A stretch of DNA of 64,000 nucleotides from JBCFBK01 sp038562555 (GCA_038562555.1 JBCFBK010000033.1:1-64000), one strand, 5' to 3'. Positions 37,179-46,184 are shown, numbered from the stretch's first letter. A program made the numbers and translations. The notes: a model not told the origin generated them from the sequence alone.

Positions 37179-38426
37179 ATGAAGTACTCCCATATTATTT
37201 TTGATGTTGACGGTACGCTGGTCGATACCGAAAAGGCCTTGCTTTGTTCCCTGCAGGATACGGTTTTTGAGCTGAAAGGGGAACGGCCGGACCTGGCTGA
37301 TCTGAAGTTTTCCTTTGGCATCCCCGGAGATGTTACGCTGAAGCAACTGGGTATCGGTGAGATTGAGCGGGCTAACCAGATCTGGTATGACCGCTTTAAC
37401 GAGTATTATGATTCGGTTGTCCTTTTCCCGGGCATCGAAGCGCTGATCCGGGAACTTCACTCGAAAGGATACCGCCTGGGAATCGTAACATCCCGGAACC
37501 GGATGGAATTCGGCGAAGATTTTCCCCGGTTTGGCCTCTCCGAATATTTCGGGACGGTGGTATGTGCGGGCGATTCGCCGGAATCGAAACCTCAGCCGGG
37601 GCCCATGCTAAAGTATCTGGAAACTGCGGGAATTTCTGCGGGTGAGGCGTTATATATCGGTGATACGATATACGACTGGCAATGTGCAGCCGGTGCGGGG
37701 GTCGACTTCGGACTGGCCTTGTGGGGGCACAATTCAGCCCGGCATATCCGCGCAGATTACTTCTTTGGCGATCCCTGCGAAATTGACTACCGGTTGTCGC
37801 TTAGCCGCCCGGAACAGATCCCCTGGATGAAATGGGCGATGGAACTGCAGTTTATTGCCCAGGCCGGTATCACCTATTCCGATAATGCGTTCGACCTTGA
37901 ACGTTTCGAACGCATCAGGGAGTTGTCGGCCGAGATTATGCACCACGAGACAGGTAAACCGCTCGATTATATAAAAGATGTTTTTTGCAGCGAAACAGGC
38001 TTTCAAACCCCTAAACTGGATACCCGGGCAGCCATTTTCCAGGACGGAAAGATCCTGCTTGTTAGGGAGAGCGACGGGCGGTGGTCCTTGCCGGGAGGAT
38101 GGGTTGATGTAAATGAGTCCATCCGCAACAATACAGTCAAGGAGGTGAAGGAGGAGGCAGGACTGGATGTGGCGGCCGTTAAGCTCATTGCACTGCAGGA
38201 CCGCAACCTGCACAACACGCCTCAGTATGCTTTTGGCATAACCAAGGCATTCGTGTTGTGCGAACTGGTCGGGGGCTGCTTCGTGAAAAACCATGAGACC
38301 ATCGAAAGCGCTTATTTCAGTCTGGACGAAATCCCCCCGCTGGCGCTCGAAAAAACGTCGGAAGCCCAGATCAAGCTTTGCTTCGACGCTTATCATGCTG
38401 AAAACTGGACCACGGTCTTTGATTAA
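37179..38426 (+). CDS. HAD phosphatase - NUDIX hydrolase fusion
   Basis: 415 residues with two enzymes. Residues 1-205 form a HAD hydrolase with FDVDGTLVDTEKA (nucleophile Asp at 9), VTSRNR, SKPQPGP and YIGDTIYDWQC, the phosphoglycolate-phosphatase-like layout. Residues 212-270 match the helical N-terminal extension of a NUDIX subfamily (WMKWAMELQFIAQAGITYS). Residues 280-415 are a NUDIX domain whose box reads GGWVDVNESIRNNTVKEVKEEAGL; the usual Arg of REUxEExGU is Lys here. Each half looks complete. The fusion suggests linked removal of a nucleotide or ADP-ribose-type phosphate and a monophosphate. No signal peptide. Confidence 0.85.
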   Translation: MKYSHIIFDVDGTLVDTEKALLCSLQDTVFELKGERPDLADLKFSFGIPGDVTLKQLGIGEIERANQIWYDRFNEYYDSVVLFPGIEALIRELHSKGYRLGIVTSRNRMEFGEDFPRFGLSEYFGTVVCAGDSPESKPQPGPMLKYLETAGISAGEALYIGDTIYDWQCAAGAGVDFGLALWGHNSARHIRADYFFGDPCEIDYRLSLSRPEQIPWMKWAMELQFIAQAGITYSDNAFDLERFERIRELSAEIMHHETGKPLDYIKDVFCSETGFQTPKLDTRAAIFQDGKILLVRESDGRWSLPGGWVDVNESIRNNTVKEVKEEAGLDVAAVKLIALQDRNLHNTPQYAFGITKAFVLCELVGGCFVKNHETIESAYFSLDEIPPLALEKTSEAQIKLCFDAYHAENWTTVFD

Positions 38427-38469
38427 AACTGCAGGGGTCGTTGCTCATCGTTCAGACAACTCCATTGTT

Positions 38470-39399
38470 TCAGGAATTAGCAGGACGGGCCCACGCCCTG
38501 TCCTGAAGGTCTGCATCCCGGCGCGGCCCGATCACCCCAATCAAAGAGGCAATCTCACTATTCTCAAGTCCCTGTTCCTGCGCTTCTTTTAGCAAGAGCG
38601 CAATATTTTCAGGGAAACGGCTGTCAAGCCCGAACGACTTTACCGCATCAAGGATTCTTTGGGTCGCGCTGACACTGATTGCCAGCGGACTTTGGCTTAC
38701 CTGATAGTCTTTTTGCCGGATCACATTAATCTCGTGTTTCAGAAACTCGGTAATTCCGGGGGTGGTTTCTGCAATCAGATCATGATACAGGGTAAGGTTG
38801 AGCCCTGAGCTTTCGCAAATTGCCGATCCGTAAATCAGACCGACAAACGAACCATAAAGCCAGGAGAGTGTGGCCAGGTCCATTGCAGACGACAGGGAGG
38901 CGCGCGCTCCAAGATACTTGCTGTTTCCTCCGAAAATTTTCAGGGTATGCAGGCAGTTGTTATAGGCCTGTTCCTCTCCTGCAAACAGGATCGTTGTTCC
39001 GGGCAATCCCATCTGGTCGGGAGCGGACTGAATGGCACCGTTCAGGTAAGCAGCTCCATTTGCTGTCATCCAACCTTCCAGATCGTCATTTTCTGAAGGG
39101 CTTCCTGTCGTAAAATTAATCAGGGTTTTCCCTTTCAGCACGGAGCCGTCGCCGGTTTGTTTCAGGATTTCCCATACTGCAGGATTGTCGTAGACGCACA
39201 AGACGGTCACAGGACTGGCTGAAATCGCCTCTTCGGGGCTACGGGCGACGGTAACGCGGGCTAACGACACTGCTTTGGACAGGCTCCGGTTCCAGACAGT
39301 GACCTCTTTGTTTGCTTCTGTCAAAAGCGCAGCGAGCTTTAATCCCATTTGTCCAAGTCCGATTACGGAAACTTTTTCTGTTTTTCTGATGTTTTCCAT
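38470..39399 (-). CDS. NAD(P)-dependent oxidoreductase, imine-reductase-like
   Basis: 309 residues. The N-terminal Rossmann domain begins VSVIGLGQMGLKLAALL with VWNRSLSK, indicating NADP preference, and the segment KTLINFTTGSPSENDDLEGW follows. The C-terminal helical domain (from about 170) contains DLATLSWLYGSFVGLIYGSAI, typical of the imine reductase / 6-phosphogluconate-dehydrogenase-related group rather than a Lys-containing hydroxyisobutyrate dehydrogenase. Likely reduces a cyclic imine or related carbonyl; substrate unknown. It is divergent from an HxlR regulator with a clear operator between them, so HxlR probably controls it. Confidence 0.83.
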   Translation of the reverse strand: MENIRKTEKVSVIGLGQMGLKLAALLTEANKEVTVWNRSLSKAVSLARVTVARSPEEAISASPVTVLCVYDNPAVWEILKQTGDGSVLKGKTLINFTTGSPSENDDLEGWMTANGAAYLNGAIQSAPDQMGLPGTTILFAGEEQAYNNCLHTLKIFGGNSKYLGARASLSSAMDLATLSWLYGSFVGLIYGSAICESSGLNLTLYHDLIAETTPGITEFLKHEINVIRQKDYQVSQSPLAISVSATQRILDAVKSFGLDSRFPENIALLLKEAQEQGLENSEIASLIGVIGPRRDADLQDRAWARPANS

Positions 39400-39453
39400 A
39401 GGTATAACGAATTTGTTTCATACAAAATTCGGGAACAGGAACGGAAGATGAAA

Positions 39454-39493
39454 TAACCGAAAAATTATTCGGTTACTGAAAATTTACTCGGTA
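39454..39493. promoter_or_regulatory. Palindromic operator with a tandem imperfect copy, between hxlR and the imine-reductase-like gene
   Basis: TAACCGAA (39454-39461) and TTCGGTTA (39468-39475) are perfect 8-bp inverted arms around AAATTA. A second, imperfect copy follows at once: CTGAAAATTTACTCGGTA (39476-39493) aligned to CCGAAAAATTATTCGGTT. The tandem lies between the divergent starts at 39399 and 39519, the expected place for an HxlR-type dimer operator. Confidence 0.65.
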
Positions 39494-39518
39494 TGGAGAT
39501 AACCTAAAAACGAAGAAG

Positions 39519-39938
39519 ATGTATCAGAGGAAAATAAAAGAAGATACGGAATGTGGCATTACCCTGGCCATGAAAACATTCGGCGGTAAATGGAAGCCCT
39601 GTATTATTGATGCGATAAGCCGGGGGATCACCCGGCCGGCCGATATGCAGCGGATGATCAGCGAGGCAACCCCCAGGGTTATCCAAATACAGTTGAGCGA
39701 GTTGATGACCGCGGGGATTGTGACACGGGAAATTTACGATGGTTTTCCGCTTCATACGGAATATTCACTGACCGAAACCGGGAAAAGTATTCTTCCTGTC
39801 CTGGCTATGATGAATAGCTGGGGCCTGAATAACCGGGACCAGGTTCTTCAGGCTCTTTCAATGGACGGCAGTCAGCCTTTGGATAAATTTCGCCCGGCAG
39901 AAGACCGGAGCTCGCAGGAAGTTTGCCGGACTACCTGA
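39519..39938 (+). CDS. HxlR family winged helix-turn-helix regulator
   Basis: 139 residues with the HxlR signature ECGITLAMKTFGGKWKPCIIDAISRG at 10-35, the recognition region ITRPADMQRMISEATPRVIQIQLSELMTAGIV and the wing TREIYDGFPLHTEYSLTETGKSILPVL. Cys at 12 may act as a redox switch, as in HypR/QorR-type members, though this is inference. It is divergent from the imine-reductase-like enzyme, a common HxlR arrangement with reductases that remove reactive electrophiles. The last 25 residues are non-conserved. Confidence 0.9.
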   Translation: MYQRKIKEDTECGITLAMKTFGGKWKPCIIDAISRGITRPADMQRMISEATPRVIQIQLSELMTAGIVTREIYDGFPLHTEYSLTETGKSILPVLAMMNSWGLNNRDQVLQALSMDGSQPLDKFRPAEDRSSQEVCRTT

Positions 39939-39979
39939 TGCCCGGCGTTAGCAGGTGGCTGTCTTTTGGAAAAAGCTAA

Positions 39980-40011
39980 GCCGGTCCGGGTGATTGTACC
40001 CGAGTACCGGC
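39980..40011. terminator. Possible bidirectional hairpin between convergent genes
   Basis: GCCGGT (39980-39985) pairs with ACCGGC (40006-40011), with an inner GGGT/ACCC pairing around GATTGT. It lies in the gap between the HxlR stop and the convergent esterase. There is no strong T run, so the call is tentative. Confidence 0.35.
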
Positions 40012-40046
40012 CGCTTATATTGTCGCGGCATGATGAGTAGCCTTGT

Positions 40047-41024
40047 TTATCCCATGTGTTTCTTTAATTCGGCGGCGGCCTGTAAAAAGGCTGACTTCGT
40101 AGCGGGCAGTTCGGCCAGTGCATTCAACAGTCCGAAGTCGTGGATCATGCCATCGTAGCGGACTAAGGTGACCGGGACTCCCGCCTCATCCAGCTTTCTT
40201 CCGTACGCTTCTCCTTCGTCTCTCAGGATATCATTCTCCGCAACCTGGATCAGCGCCGGGGGTAATCCCTTTAATTCCTCCAGGGTAGCCTGAAGCGGCG
40301 ACAGGTAGATTTCCTTTCGCTCGTCGGAATCGGTCGTGTACAGGTCGAACATCCATTGCATCAGCGAGGTGGTCAGGAACCGGTCCTTTCCGAACTGCCT
40401 GTACGATTCGGTTTCAAAATTGACATCCGTGACCGGCCACATCAGTATTTGCACTTTTATTTCGGGGCCATTATTTTCCTTTGCTTTGATGGCGGTCACA
40501 GTACTCATATTCCCGCCCACGCTGTTGCCGACGATCCCCAGATTTTTCCCGTCAACATTGATTTCATCGCCGTGCTCTGCCACCCACTTGGTTGCAGCGT
40601 ATATTTCATTGATCTGGGTGGGGTATTTTGCATCGGGGGTAGGCGTGTAGTTCACGAAGACCCCGGCATAACCTGTAAGTACCACCAGGTCTCTCACCAT
40701 GCGTTTGTGTGTGGGGTAATCGCCCAGAACCCATCCGCCGCCGTGAATAAAAATGAAAACAGGCAGCTTGCCTTTCACACCGGCAGGCCGGACAATATTG
40801 AGCCTGATGGGATGACCGTCGGCGGAAATTGTTTTTTCCGATTCTTCAATGCCCGACAAGTCTGTCTTTACCGAAGCCTGTGCGTCCGACAGTACTTTCC
40901 GCGCTTCCACGGGAGGCAACGATTCCGGTGGCTTGCCGCCGCTGGTGTTCAGAACTTTTAAGAACGATCTGATTTCCCTGCTGAGCCGGGGGTCCGACTC
41001 ATAATTGATGACTTCTTTTGACAT
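40047..41024 (-). CDS. HSL-type alpha/beta hydrolase (esterase)
   Basis: 325 residues without a signal peptide. The oxyanion motif FIHGGGWVLGD sits near 93-103, the nucleophile elbow GNSVGGN near 167-173 (most relatives have GDSAGG; the Ser is kept), the acid QVAENDILRDEG near 262-273, and the His in RYDGMIHDFGLL near 295. This is the hormone-sensitive-lipase family of short-chain ester hydrolases. Single gene with no operon partner; the ATG has an A-rich leader typical of the phylum. Physiological ester unknown. Confidence 0.87.
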   Translation of the reverse strand: MSKEVINYESDPRLSREIRSFLKVLNTSGGKPPESLPPVEARKVLSDAQASVKTDLSGIEESEKTISADGHPIRLNIVRPAGVKGKLPVFIFIHGGGWVLGDYPTHKRMVRDLVVLTGYAGVFVNYTPTPDAKYPTQINEIYAATKWVAEHGDEINVDGKNLGIVGNSVGGNMSTVTAIKAKENNGPEIKVQILMWPVTDVNFETESYRQFGKDRFLTTSLMQWMFDLYTTDSDERKEIYLSPLQATLEELKGLPPALIQVAENDILRDEGEAYGRKLDEAGVPVTLVRYDGMIHDFGLLNALAELPATKSAFLQAAAELKKHMG

Positions 41025-41392
41025 AGCTATTAAAATATTGGTAATTAATAAATTGCTTCCTAAAGATTAAACGGATTGGAAACGTCCATATTTTCCCCGG
41101 CAGAATTTTATTTTGACAACGATGCCGGCGTGATACTCCCTCAGGCACATTCTTTCCAGCGAAAAGGCGGCTGGCGGGACTATTTTGCTTCGTGGTTTGT
41201 CTTCCACATGATACAAAAAAATGAAAATTTTGTTTCGAAAGTACCCGGGAAACTTTGATCCCAAAAATTTAAGCTGATATGCCCTTTTGTGGCGTACTAT
41301 GTTTATTTTTATGCTCTTCTTAAAGCAAGGCAGTATTTGAGATGATTTCACTACCGGGACACAATGTCAGGCTAATAAAAAGACAGACAGCA
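41025..41392. other. Intergenic region without recognisable gene
   Basis: Short frames exist on both strands (for example 41076-41258 plus and 41067-41351 minus), but neither resembles a known family nor has a convincing start. It presumably contains the promoters of the two divergent flanking genes; no TAnnTTTG box with a partner was found. Confidence 0.4.
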
Positions 41393-42724
41393 ATGAAGTT
41401 GTATATAACGAGTACAGTACCAAAGGTGGAAGCGATGCCTCTTTTAGTCCTGTTACTTCTTCTTCTTGCTCATACTGGTTTTGCCCAGGCACGGGCAGAT
41501 GAAAATCCGTCCGAAGACCTGGCCGGCGGCAGAGTACCGGCTTTTGCCGGCATGAACACACCGGAAGCGCATCTTTCCAACCTGGCCGATTCCTTCTTCT
41601 TCTCGCGGCGTCTTTTTCACCGGTTTGGCCTGGAGATCCGGCCGGACTATATTTTCCAGACCAATCCTTTTCTCAGGGGAGAAAATGCGTCCTGGGAGCC
41701 AGTCGATAACTGTCTTTCCACCCATCTCAAATACTCGTTCCAGTTTCACCCCAATACCATGGGAGGCCGCATTTTCAGGGAGGCGTATCAGGGCGTCGGA
41801 TTAGCCTGGTATACCTTTGGGGAAGGGGAACAGTTGGGAAATCCGCTTGCTCTTTACCTGTTCCAGGGAGCGCGGATCAGCCGGTTCAACCGGCGGTTGT
41901 CACTGAATTACGAATGGAATTTCGGTTTGTCGTTTGGATGGAAACCTTATGATTACGACACTAATTTTTATAACGTCATGATCGGCTCGAAGGCAAACGC
42001 GTATATCAACATGGATTTATATCTGAGCTGGATGCTTTCGCCACAGTTTGATCTGAATGGCGGCGTTACCCTTTCTCATTTTTCAAACGGGAATACCAAG
42101 TTCCCCAATGCAGGACTGAATACTACGGGTTTAAGCCTTGGGGTGACGTATAATTTTAACAGAGAAGATTTTTCCGCTTTAGATCCGGCTTATCAGCAGC
42201 GTATCCCGGAGTTCCCGCGTCACATCAGTTACGATCTGGTTTTTTTCGGTTCCTGGCGACGGAAAGGCGTCGTTTTTGGAGATAAAATGGTTGCTTCTCC
42301 CGATGCTTATCCGGTGGCGGGATTCAGTTTTGCTCCGATGTACAACTTCGGCTACAAGCTCCGCACGGGAGTGTCGGTTGACGGTGTGTATGACGGCAGC
42401 GCCAATGTTTATACGGAGGATTATATTGTGGGTACCGGACAGGAGTTTTTTAAACCCTCCCTCAGCAAACAACTAGCCCTGGGAATTTCCGGGCGGGCTG
42501 AATATGTGATGCCTTATTTTACAGTGGGCGTCGGCATGGGTGTTAACGTGCTTCACAGGGGAGGAGACCTCAAGGCTTTTTATCAGCTCGTGGCTCTTAA
42601 AATTGAGCTTAGCCGGAGATCATTTATCCACATCGGCTATAATCTCAAAGATTTCCATGATCCCAATTTCCTGATGTTGGGCGTTGGCTTCCGGTTTAAT
42701 GATCACTCCCCATCCATTCCTTAA
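41393..42724 (+). CDS. PagL-like acyloxyacyl hydrolase (outer-membrane barrel)
   Basis: 443 residues from ATG 41393, with a long hydrophobic leader (MPLLVLLLLLLAHTGFAQA). Beta-barrel strands alternate through the whole chain. The motif VTLSHFSNGNTKFPNAGLNTTG at about 225-246 holds the His and Ser of the lipid A 3-O-deacylase PagL family; the third catalytic residue, Glu, is not evident. Bacteroidota members are larger than Pseudomonas PagL. Predicted role: deacylation of lipid A in the outer membrane. Its 3' end overlaps the convergent response-regulator gene by 29 bp. Confidence 0.78.
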   Translation: MKLYITSTVPKVEAMPLLVLLLLLLAHTGFAQARADENPSEDLAGGRVPAFAGMNTPEAHLSNLADSFFFSRRLFHRFGLEIRPDYIFQTNPFLRGENASWEPVDNCLSTHLKYSFQFHPNTMGGRIFREAYQGVGLAWYTFGEGEQLGNPLALYLFQGARISRFNRRLSLNYEWNFGLSFGWKPYDYDTNFYNVMIGSKANAYINMDLYLSWMLSPQFDLNGGVTLSHFSNGNTKFPNAGLNTTGLSLGVTYNFNREDFSALDPAYQQRIPEFPRHISYDLVFFGSWRRKGVVFGDKMVASPDAYPVAGFSFAPMYNFGYKLRTGVSVDGVYDGSANVYTEDYIVGTGQEFFKPSLSKQLALGISGRAEYVMPYFTVGVGMGVNVLHRGGDLKAFYQLVALKIELSRRSFIHIGYNLKDFHDPNFLMLGVGFRFNDHSPSIP

Positions 42725-43469
42725 AGTTTCCGGCTTTCGCTTTGCTGATCAATACCTTTTCTTCCGGTTCGGGAAACAGCCTGACAAACAGCCGCCCGTT
42801 AAAGTAATACTCAATTTCGCGGATGGCCTTGCGGTTGACCAGGTACCGGCGGTTGACCCGGTAGAACCGGGCAGGATCAAGCACTTCGGACAGTTCTTCC
42901 AGACTTTTTTCTTCCATCGGCATCTTTTTGTTATCGAATTTGGTGCCGGTGACGACGCCGCCGGCAATATCAAAAAAGGCAATTTCATCGGCCGAAACCG
43001 GAATAAGCCTGTCTTTATGAGGAACCAGAAAGTTTTGTTTGAATTTTTTCGCGCCGCCAATCATTTGCGCTATTTTCTCCAAAACGGCTTCATTCATAGC
43101 CGGTTGACGCTTGTTTTCAAGCCGCAGAAACTTTTGAATGGCTTGCTGAAGTTTTTCTTTACGGATGGGTTTCAGCAGATAGTCGATGCTGTTGACGTCA
43201 AAAGCCCGGATGGCATATTGATCGTAGGCGGTCGTAAAAATGACGGGGATGTCAACGTTTACTTCCTTAAAAATTTCGAATGAAGAGCCGTCGGAAAGAT
43301 GGATATCCAGGAAAATAAGGTCTATATCCGGCCGGGATGTCAAAAAGTCGACCGCATCTTCGATGTTATCGATTGTTCCTGCAAATGTCGCATCACCGAT
43401 AATCTCCCGGGCCATGTCCTGCAACTGGGCAGCGGCCCTCTCTTCATCTTCAATAATTAGTATCTTCAT
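42696..43469 (-). CDS. LytTR-family response regulator
   Basis: 257 residues. The receiver domain (1-120) has the acidic pocket IIEDEE and the phospho-acceptor Asp55 in IFLDIHLSDG, with TTAYDQYAIRAFDVNSIDYLLKP at the end. A LytTR DNA-binding domain occupies about 150-255 (FYRVNRRYLVNRKAIREIEYYFNGRLFVRL). Its start overlaps the kinase stop by 20 bp, so the two form a LytS/LytR-type two-component pair. Targets unknown. Confidence 0.92.
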   Translation of the reverse strand: MKILIIEDEERAAAQLQDMAREIIGDATFAGTIDNIEDAVDFLTSRPDIDLIFLDIHLSDGSSFEIFKEVNVDIPVIFTTAYDQYAIRAFDVNSIDYLLKPIRKEKLQQAIQKFLRLENKRQPAMNEAVLEKIAQMIGGAKKFKQNFLVPHKDRLIPVSADEIAFFDIAGGVVTGTKFDNKKMPMEEKSLEELSEVLDPARFYRVNRRYLVNRKAIREIEYYFNGRLFVRLFPEPEEKVLISKAKAGNFKEWMGSDH

Positions 43470-44535
43470 AGCTCATGGTCGTTTCTTCCGGTATCAATGG
43501 AATGATGACTGTAAAATCGCGTTCCGTACGCTTCACGATAAGCTCCCTGCCCGTCAGGTATTTACACCGCTTGTCGAGGTTGTTAAGTCCCAGCCCGGTC
43601 GAGGGTTCCCTGGATTTCTTTTCCTGAAGCTTATTGGATACCACCAGCGTGTCACGATCTGACCGGATGCTGATTTCCAGATGTTTGTTTTGAGAAATCA
43701 CATTGTGTTTCACGGCATTCTCTACCAGAACCTGCAAAGCCATTGGCGGAATCAAATAAGACAGATGTTGCTGGCTTACATCCACATTAAATGCAATTTT
43801 ATCGCCATATCTTCCCTTTAGCATTTGAGCGTAGGCCTCTATAAATTTTATTTCCTCACCGACCGCTGCATGGCTTTTCTGGCTGCTTTCAAGTACATAC
43901 CGGAATACGTCCGACATGTTGTTCACATACCCGACCGCCTTTTGCTGATCGTCCAAAATCAGGGAATTAATGGTATTAAACGAGTTGAACAGGAAATGCG
44001 GATTGACCTGATTTTTCAGCGCTTCATAGCGGGCTTCTGCATTCGTCTTTAAAAGGGATTCGTTTTCAATTCTCACCTGGTAATTGTTGAACAGCAAGCG
44101 GTAAATCTGTGAAATCAAAACGATAAAAATAGCCTCCAGTATCAGGTTCAGGTTAAATACAAACCGGAAAAACCGTTCCGGCGTCAGGGGATCAAAAAGC
44201 GCCAAATGAAAGCGGACCAGGGTAATATCAACGACGAGAAACAAAAAGACATTGATAAAGATCCGGTGGTACAAGCTGCCCATGTTGATGGTGGCCGGCC
44301 CGGCACGAAACTTTCCTGTTTCAAGGTTGATCGAAAAAAAGATGACCGCAAAGAGAAAACAGTAAACGGTCCTGAACACATAATCCAGCGTTTTAAAATT
44401 GATGTCAGCGTCGGCCTGGCCCAGTTGAAACAGGACCAGGACACGCGGCAGTGAAAAAAGGATGGTAATTGCCAGTGAACTGAGCAGCACCAGTTTCTTT
44501 TTCGACGGTATTTTAATCTCTTTTTTGTCTTCCAT
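43450..44535 (-). CDS. LytS-type sensor histidine kinase (His_kinase family)
   Basis: 361 residues from the ATG at 44535 (MEDKKEIKIPSKKK); the frame is open to another ATG at 44631 that would add 32 residues and an extra hydrophobic stretch, so the start is open. Four membrane helices (about 12-35, 50-70, 85-110, 120-145) precede the phospho-acceptor segment NQVNPHFLFNSFNTINSL. The ATPase domain has LQVLVENAVKHN (N box) and GLGLNNLDKR (G box). Ligand unknown. It is 20 bp overlapped with its regulator and lies directly behind a secreted esterase gene. Confidence 0.9.
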   Translation of the reverse strand: MEDKKEIKIPSKKKLVLLSSLAITILFSLPRVLVLFQLGQADADINFKTLDYVFRTVYCFLFAVIFFSINLETGKFRAGPATINMGSLYHRIFINVFLFLVVDITLVRFHLALFDPLTPERFFRFVFNLNLILEAIFIVLISQIYRLLFNNYQVRIENESLLKTNAEARYEALKNQVNPHFLFNSFNTINSLILDDQQKAVGYVNNMSDVFRYVLESSQKSHAAVGEEIKFIEAYAQMLKGRYGDKIAFNVDVSQQHLSYLIPPMALQVLVENAVKHNVISQNKHLEISIRSDRDTLVVSNKLQEKKSREPSTGLGLNNLDKRCKYLTGRELIVKRTERDFTVIIPLIPEETTMSYEDTNY

Positions 44536-44639
44536 GGCGAAGCGATTGACGCTGTAAACAATCCCTTTTAGTTTTGAACCCATCGTACTGAAGACAAAGA
44601 TAAGGGTTTGAATGCCAATCATCAGAAGCAAGCTTCACT

Positions 44640-45560
44640 TTAAGGTAACGCATATTGTTGAAAAAAATCCCAAATCAGCTCATTAGCATTGATTGCTGTG
44701 GAGGGCTCGTCGGCTGCCGGCCTGACTTTTATGGACCCCGGCCAGGCGTGGCCACCGTCTTTGGTCAGGTAATACCGGATCACAACGTTGTTTTCACAAT
44801 TTTCCCATTCGGTCAGGGAGTAGCCAGCGTTGTCAACCACTGTCAGCGGCCCTGATGTGCATCCGTTTGCAGCCGACCAGACATGGAAGACCGAATCGAT
44901 CGGGGGAAAGTAATATCCGCCAATTCCAATTCCGCCTTCATCGGGAATCTTTGTGTCGGGTTCTGCGTGTAAATGTAAAATGGGCACTGGTTGCGTCGGG
45001 GAAATATCGGGTCCGGTAGTCATCGAACAGCTCACCGTGGCAATGGCTGCAATCCGGTCGGGGATCTCGCAAGCAAGCCTGTATGCCATCATCCCGCCGT
45101 TCGACATGCCGGCAACGTATATCCGACGGGGGTCAATGTTGTACTGAGCAATCAAATGATCGATGAGCATATTGATAAAGCCGACATCGTCCACATTATT
45201 CTCTGTGGCGTAATCACAACAATAGCCTGCATTCCAGGTCCTGATCCCCAATACGCCGTTGCCACGCACGCCTTCCGGATAGGCTACAACAAATCCGTTG
45301 TCGTTGGCCAGCCGGCTGAATGCATAATCATGTTCAAACTGGTAAGCATCACCGCCCGTGCCATGCATGGCGATAACCAGCGGAAAATCGTCGGTGCCGG
45401 TATAGTAACCCGGGGGGAGGTTTAGCAGAAAGGTTCTGGTCCTTCCGTCCACCCGCATGGATTTGTAATCACGAAACAGCCTTTCAGTACCAGGCTGATC
45501 GGTGTTGCTGCAGCTAATTATCATCAAGCAAAAAAGAAGAGGATTCGCCAGTCGTTTCAT
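44640..45560 (-). CDS. PHB depolymerase-like secreted esterase lipoprotein
   Basis: 306 residues with a lipobox (LMIISCSN, Cys at 17). It is an alpha/beta hydrolase of the LpqC/poly-3-hydroxybutyrate-depolymerase group: PLVIAMHGTGGDAYQFE, VAGMSNGGMMAYRLACE (nucleophile Ser), HLHAEPDTKIPDEGG (acid) and TKDGGHAWPGS (His). Relatives include feruloyl and acetyl esterases, so a plant-polymer ester is as likely as polyhydroxybutyrate. It lies between a Spy-like gene (13 bp upstream) and the two-component genes on the same strand, so co-transcription is likely. Confidence 0.86.
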   Translation of the reverse strand: MKRLANPLLFCLMIISCSNTDQPGTERLFRDYKSMRVDGRTRTFLLNLPPGYYTGTDDFPLVIAMHGTGGDAYQFEHDYAFSRLANDNGFVVAYPEGVRGNGVLGIRTWNAGYCCDYATENNVDDVGFINMLIDHLIAQYNIDPRRIYVAGMSNGGMMAYRLACEIPDRIAAIATVSCSMTTGPDISPTQPVPILHLHAEPDTKIPDEGGIGIGGYYFPPIDSVFHVWSAANGCTSGPLTVVDNAGYSLTEWENCENNVVIRYYLTKDGGHAWPGSIKVRPAADEPSTAINANELIWDFFQQYALP

Positions 45561-45573
45561 TTTTTCTTATATC

Positions 45574-45945
45574 TTACTGTTTGCGGTTTTCGCGGAATTC
45601 ATCCCGCATTTCCTTCTGAAACTCCGTGTACATTTTGTACTGGTCTTTGGTTAATACTTCCTTCATCTTTTTGTCTTTATCAGACTTCAGGTCCCGGTAT
45701 TTTTTGAATTTCTCGAATTTCGAAGCATTCGATTCACGCAAACCCGAAAGTGCCTCGAAATATTTGGCATTGATATCCTGCACTTTGGGTTGCTGTTCTT
45801 CTGTCAGGTTTAACTTCGCTTTGTACGCTTCAAACCGGGCTTTGGCTTCCTGCTTTTGTTGTTCGGTCATTTTTGGCTGAGCAACAGCATTCATGGATAA
45901 GGCTACAAGCAGCAACAGGGCTGCAAAAGCAATCATTTGTTTCAT
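45574..45945 (-). CDS. Spy/CpxP-like periplasmic helical protein
   Basis: 123 residues: a signal peptide (MKQMIAFAALLLLVALSMNAVAQ), then a charged all-helical region with LTEEQQPKVQDINAKYFEAL and VLTKDQYKMYTEFQKEM, the LTxxQ-type repeats of the Spy/CpxP/DUF4890 group. These bind misfolded proteins or metals in the periplasm, but the family link is by pattern only. It is probably the first gene of a unit with the esterase, kinase and regulator. Confidence 0.68.
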   Translation of the reverse strand: MKQMIAFAALLLLVALSMNAVAQPKMTEQQKQEAKARFEAYKAKLNLTEEQQPKVQDINAKYFEALSGLRESNASKFEKFKKYRDLKSDKDKKMKEVLTKDQYKMYTEFQKEMRDEFRENRKQ

Positions 45946-46184
45946 TTTATACCTTAATTGTTAAAATTGTAAATCACGGAGCAAATGAACAGCGTTTTCC
46001 TGAGTCATATGCGGTTTAAAACAGCGAGGCTTCCATATTCGCCGCTGAAGCTGTATTTCTTTGTGCTGAGGCAACGATGTTAAAGAAAAAGAATACCCCA
46101 GGCTGTTATAACGTAAGGTTTAAACTAATTTTATCGTTATCATTGATATTGGGAATAACAATTTTTATGGGTAACTTTAATAAA

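Noticed and set aside
38481..38505. Inverted repeat near the end of the imine-reductase-like gene
   Set aside because: It lies within coding sequence, has a bulge and lacks a T run, so it is not called as a terminator.
41067..41351. Small minus-strand frame in the gap before the PagL-like gene
   Set aside because: No conserved motif, signal or start context; kept only as unexplained intergenic sequence.
42684..43283. 199-codon open frame on the plus strand
   Set aside because: Antisense to the LytTR response regulator; no family resemblance.
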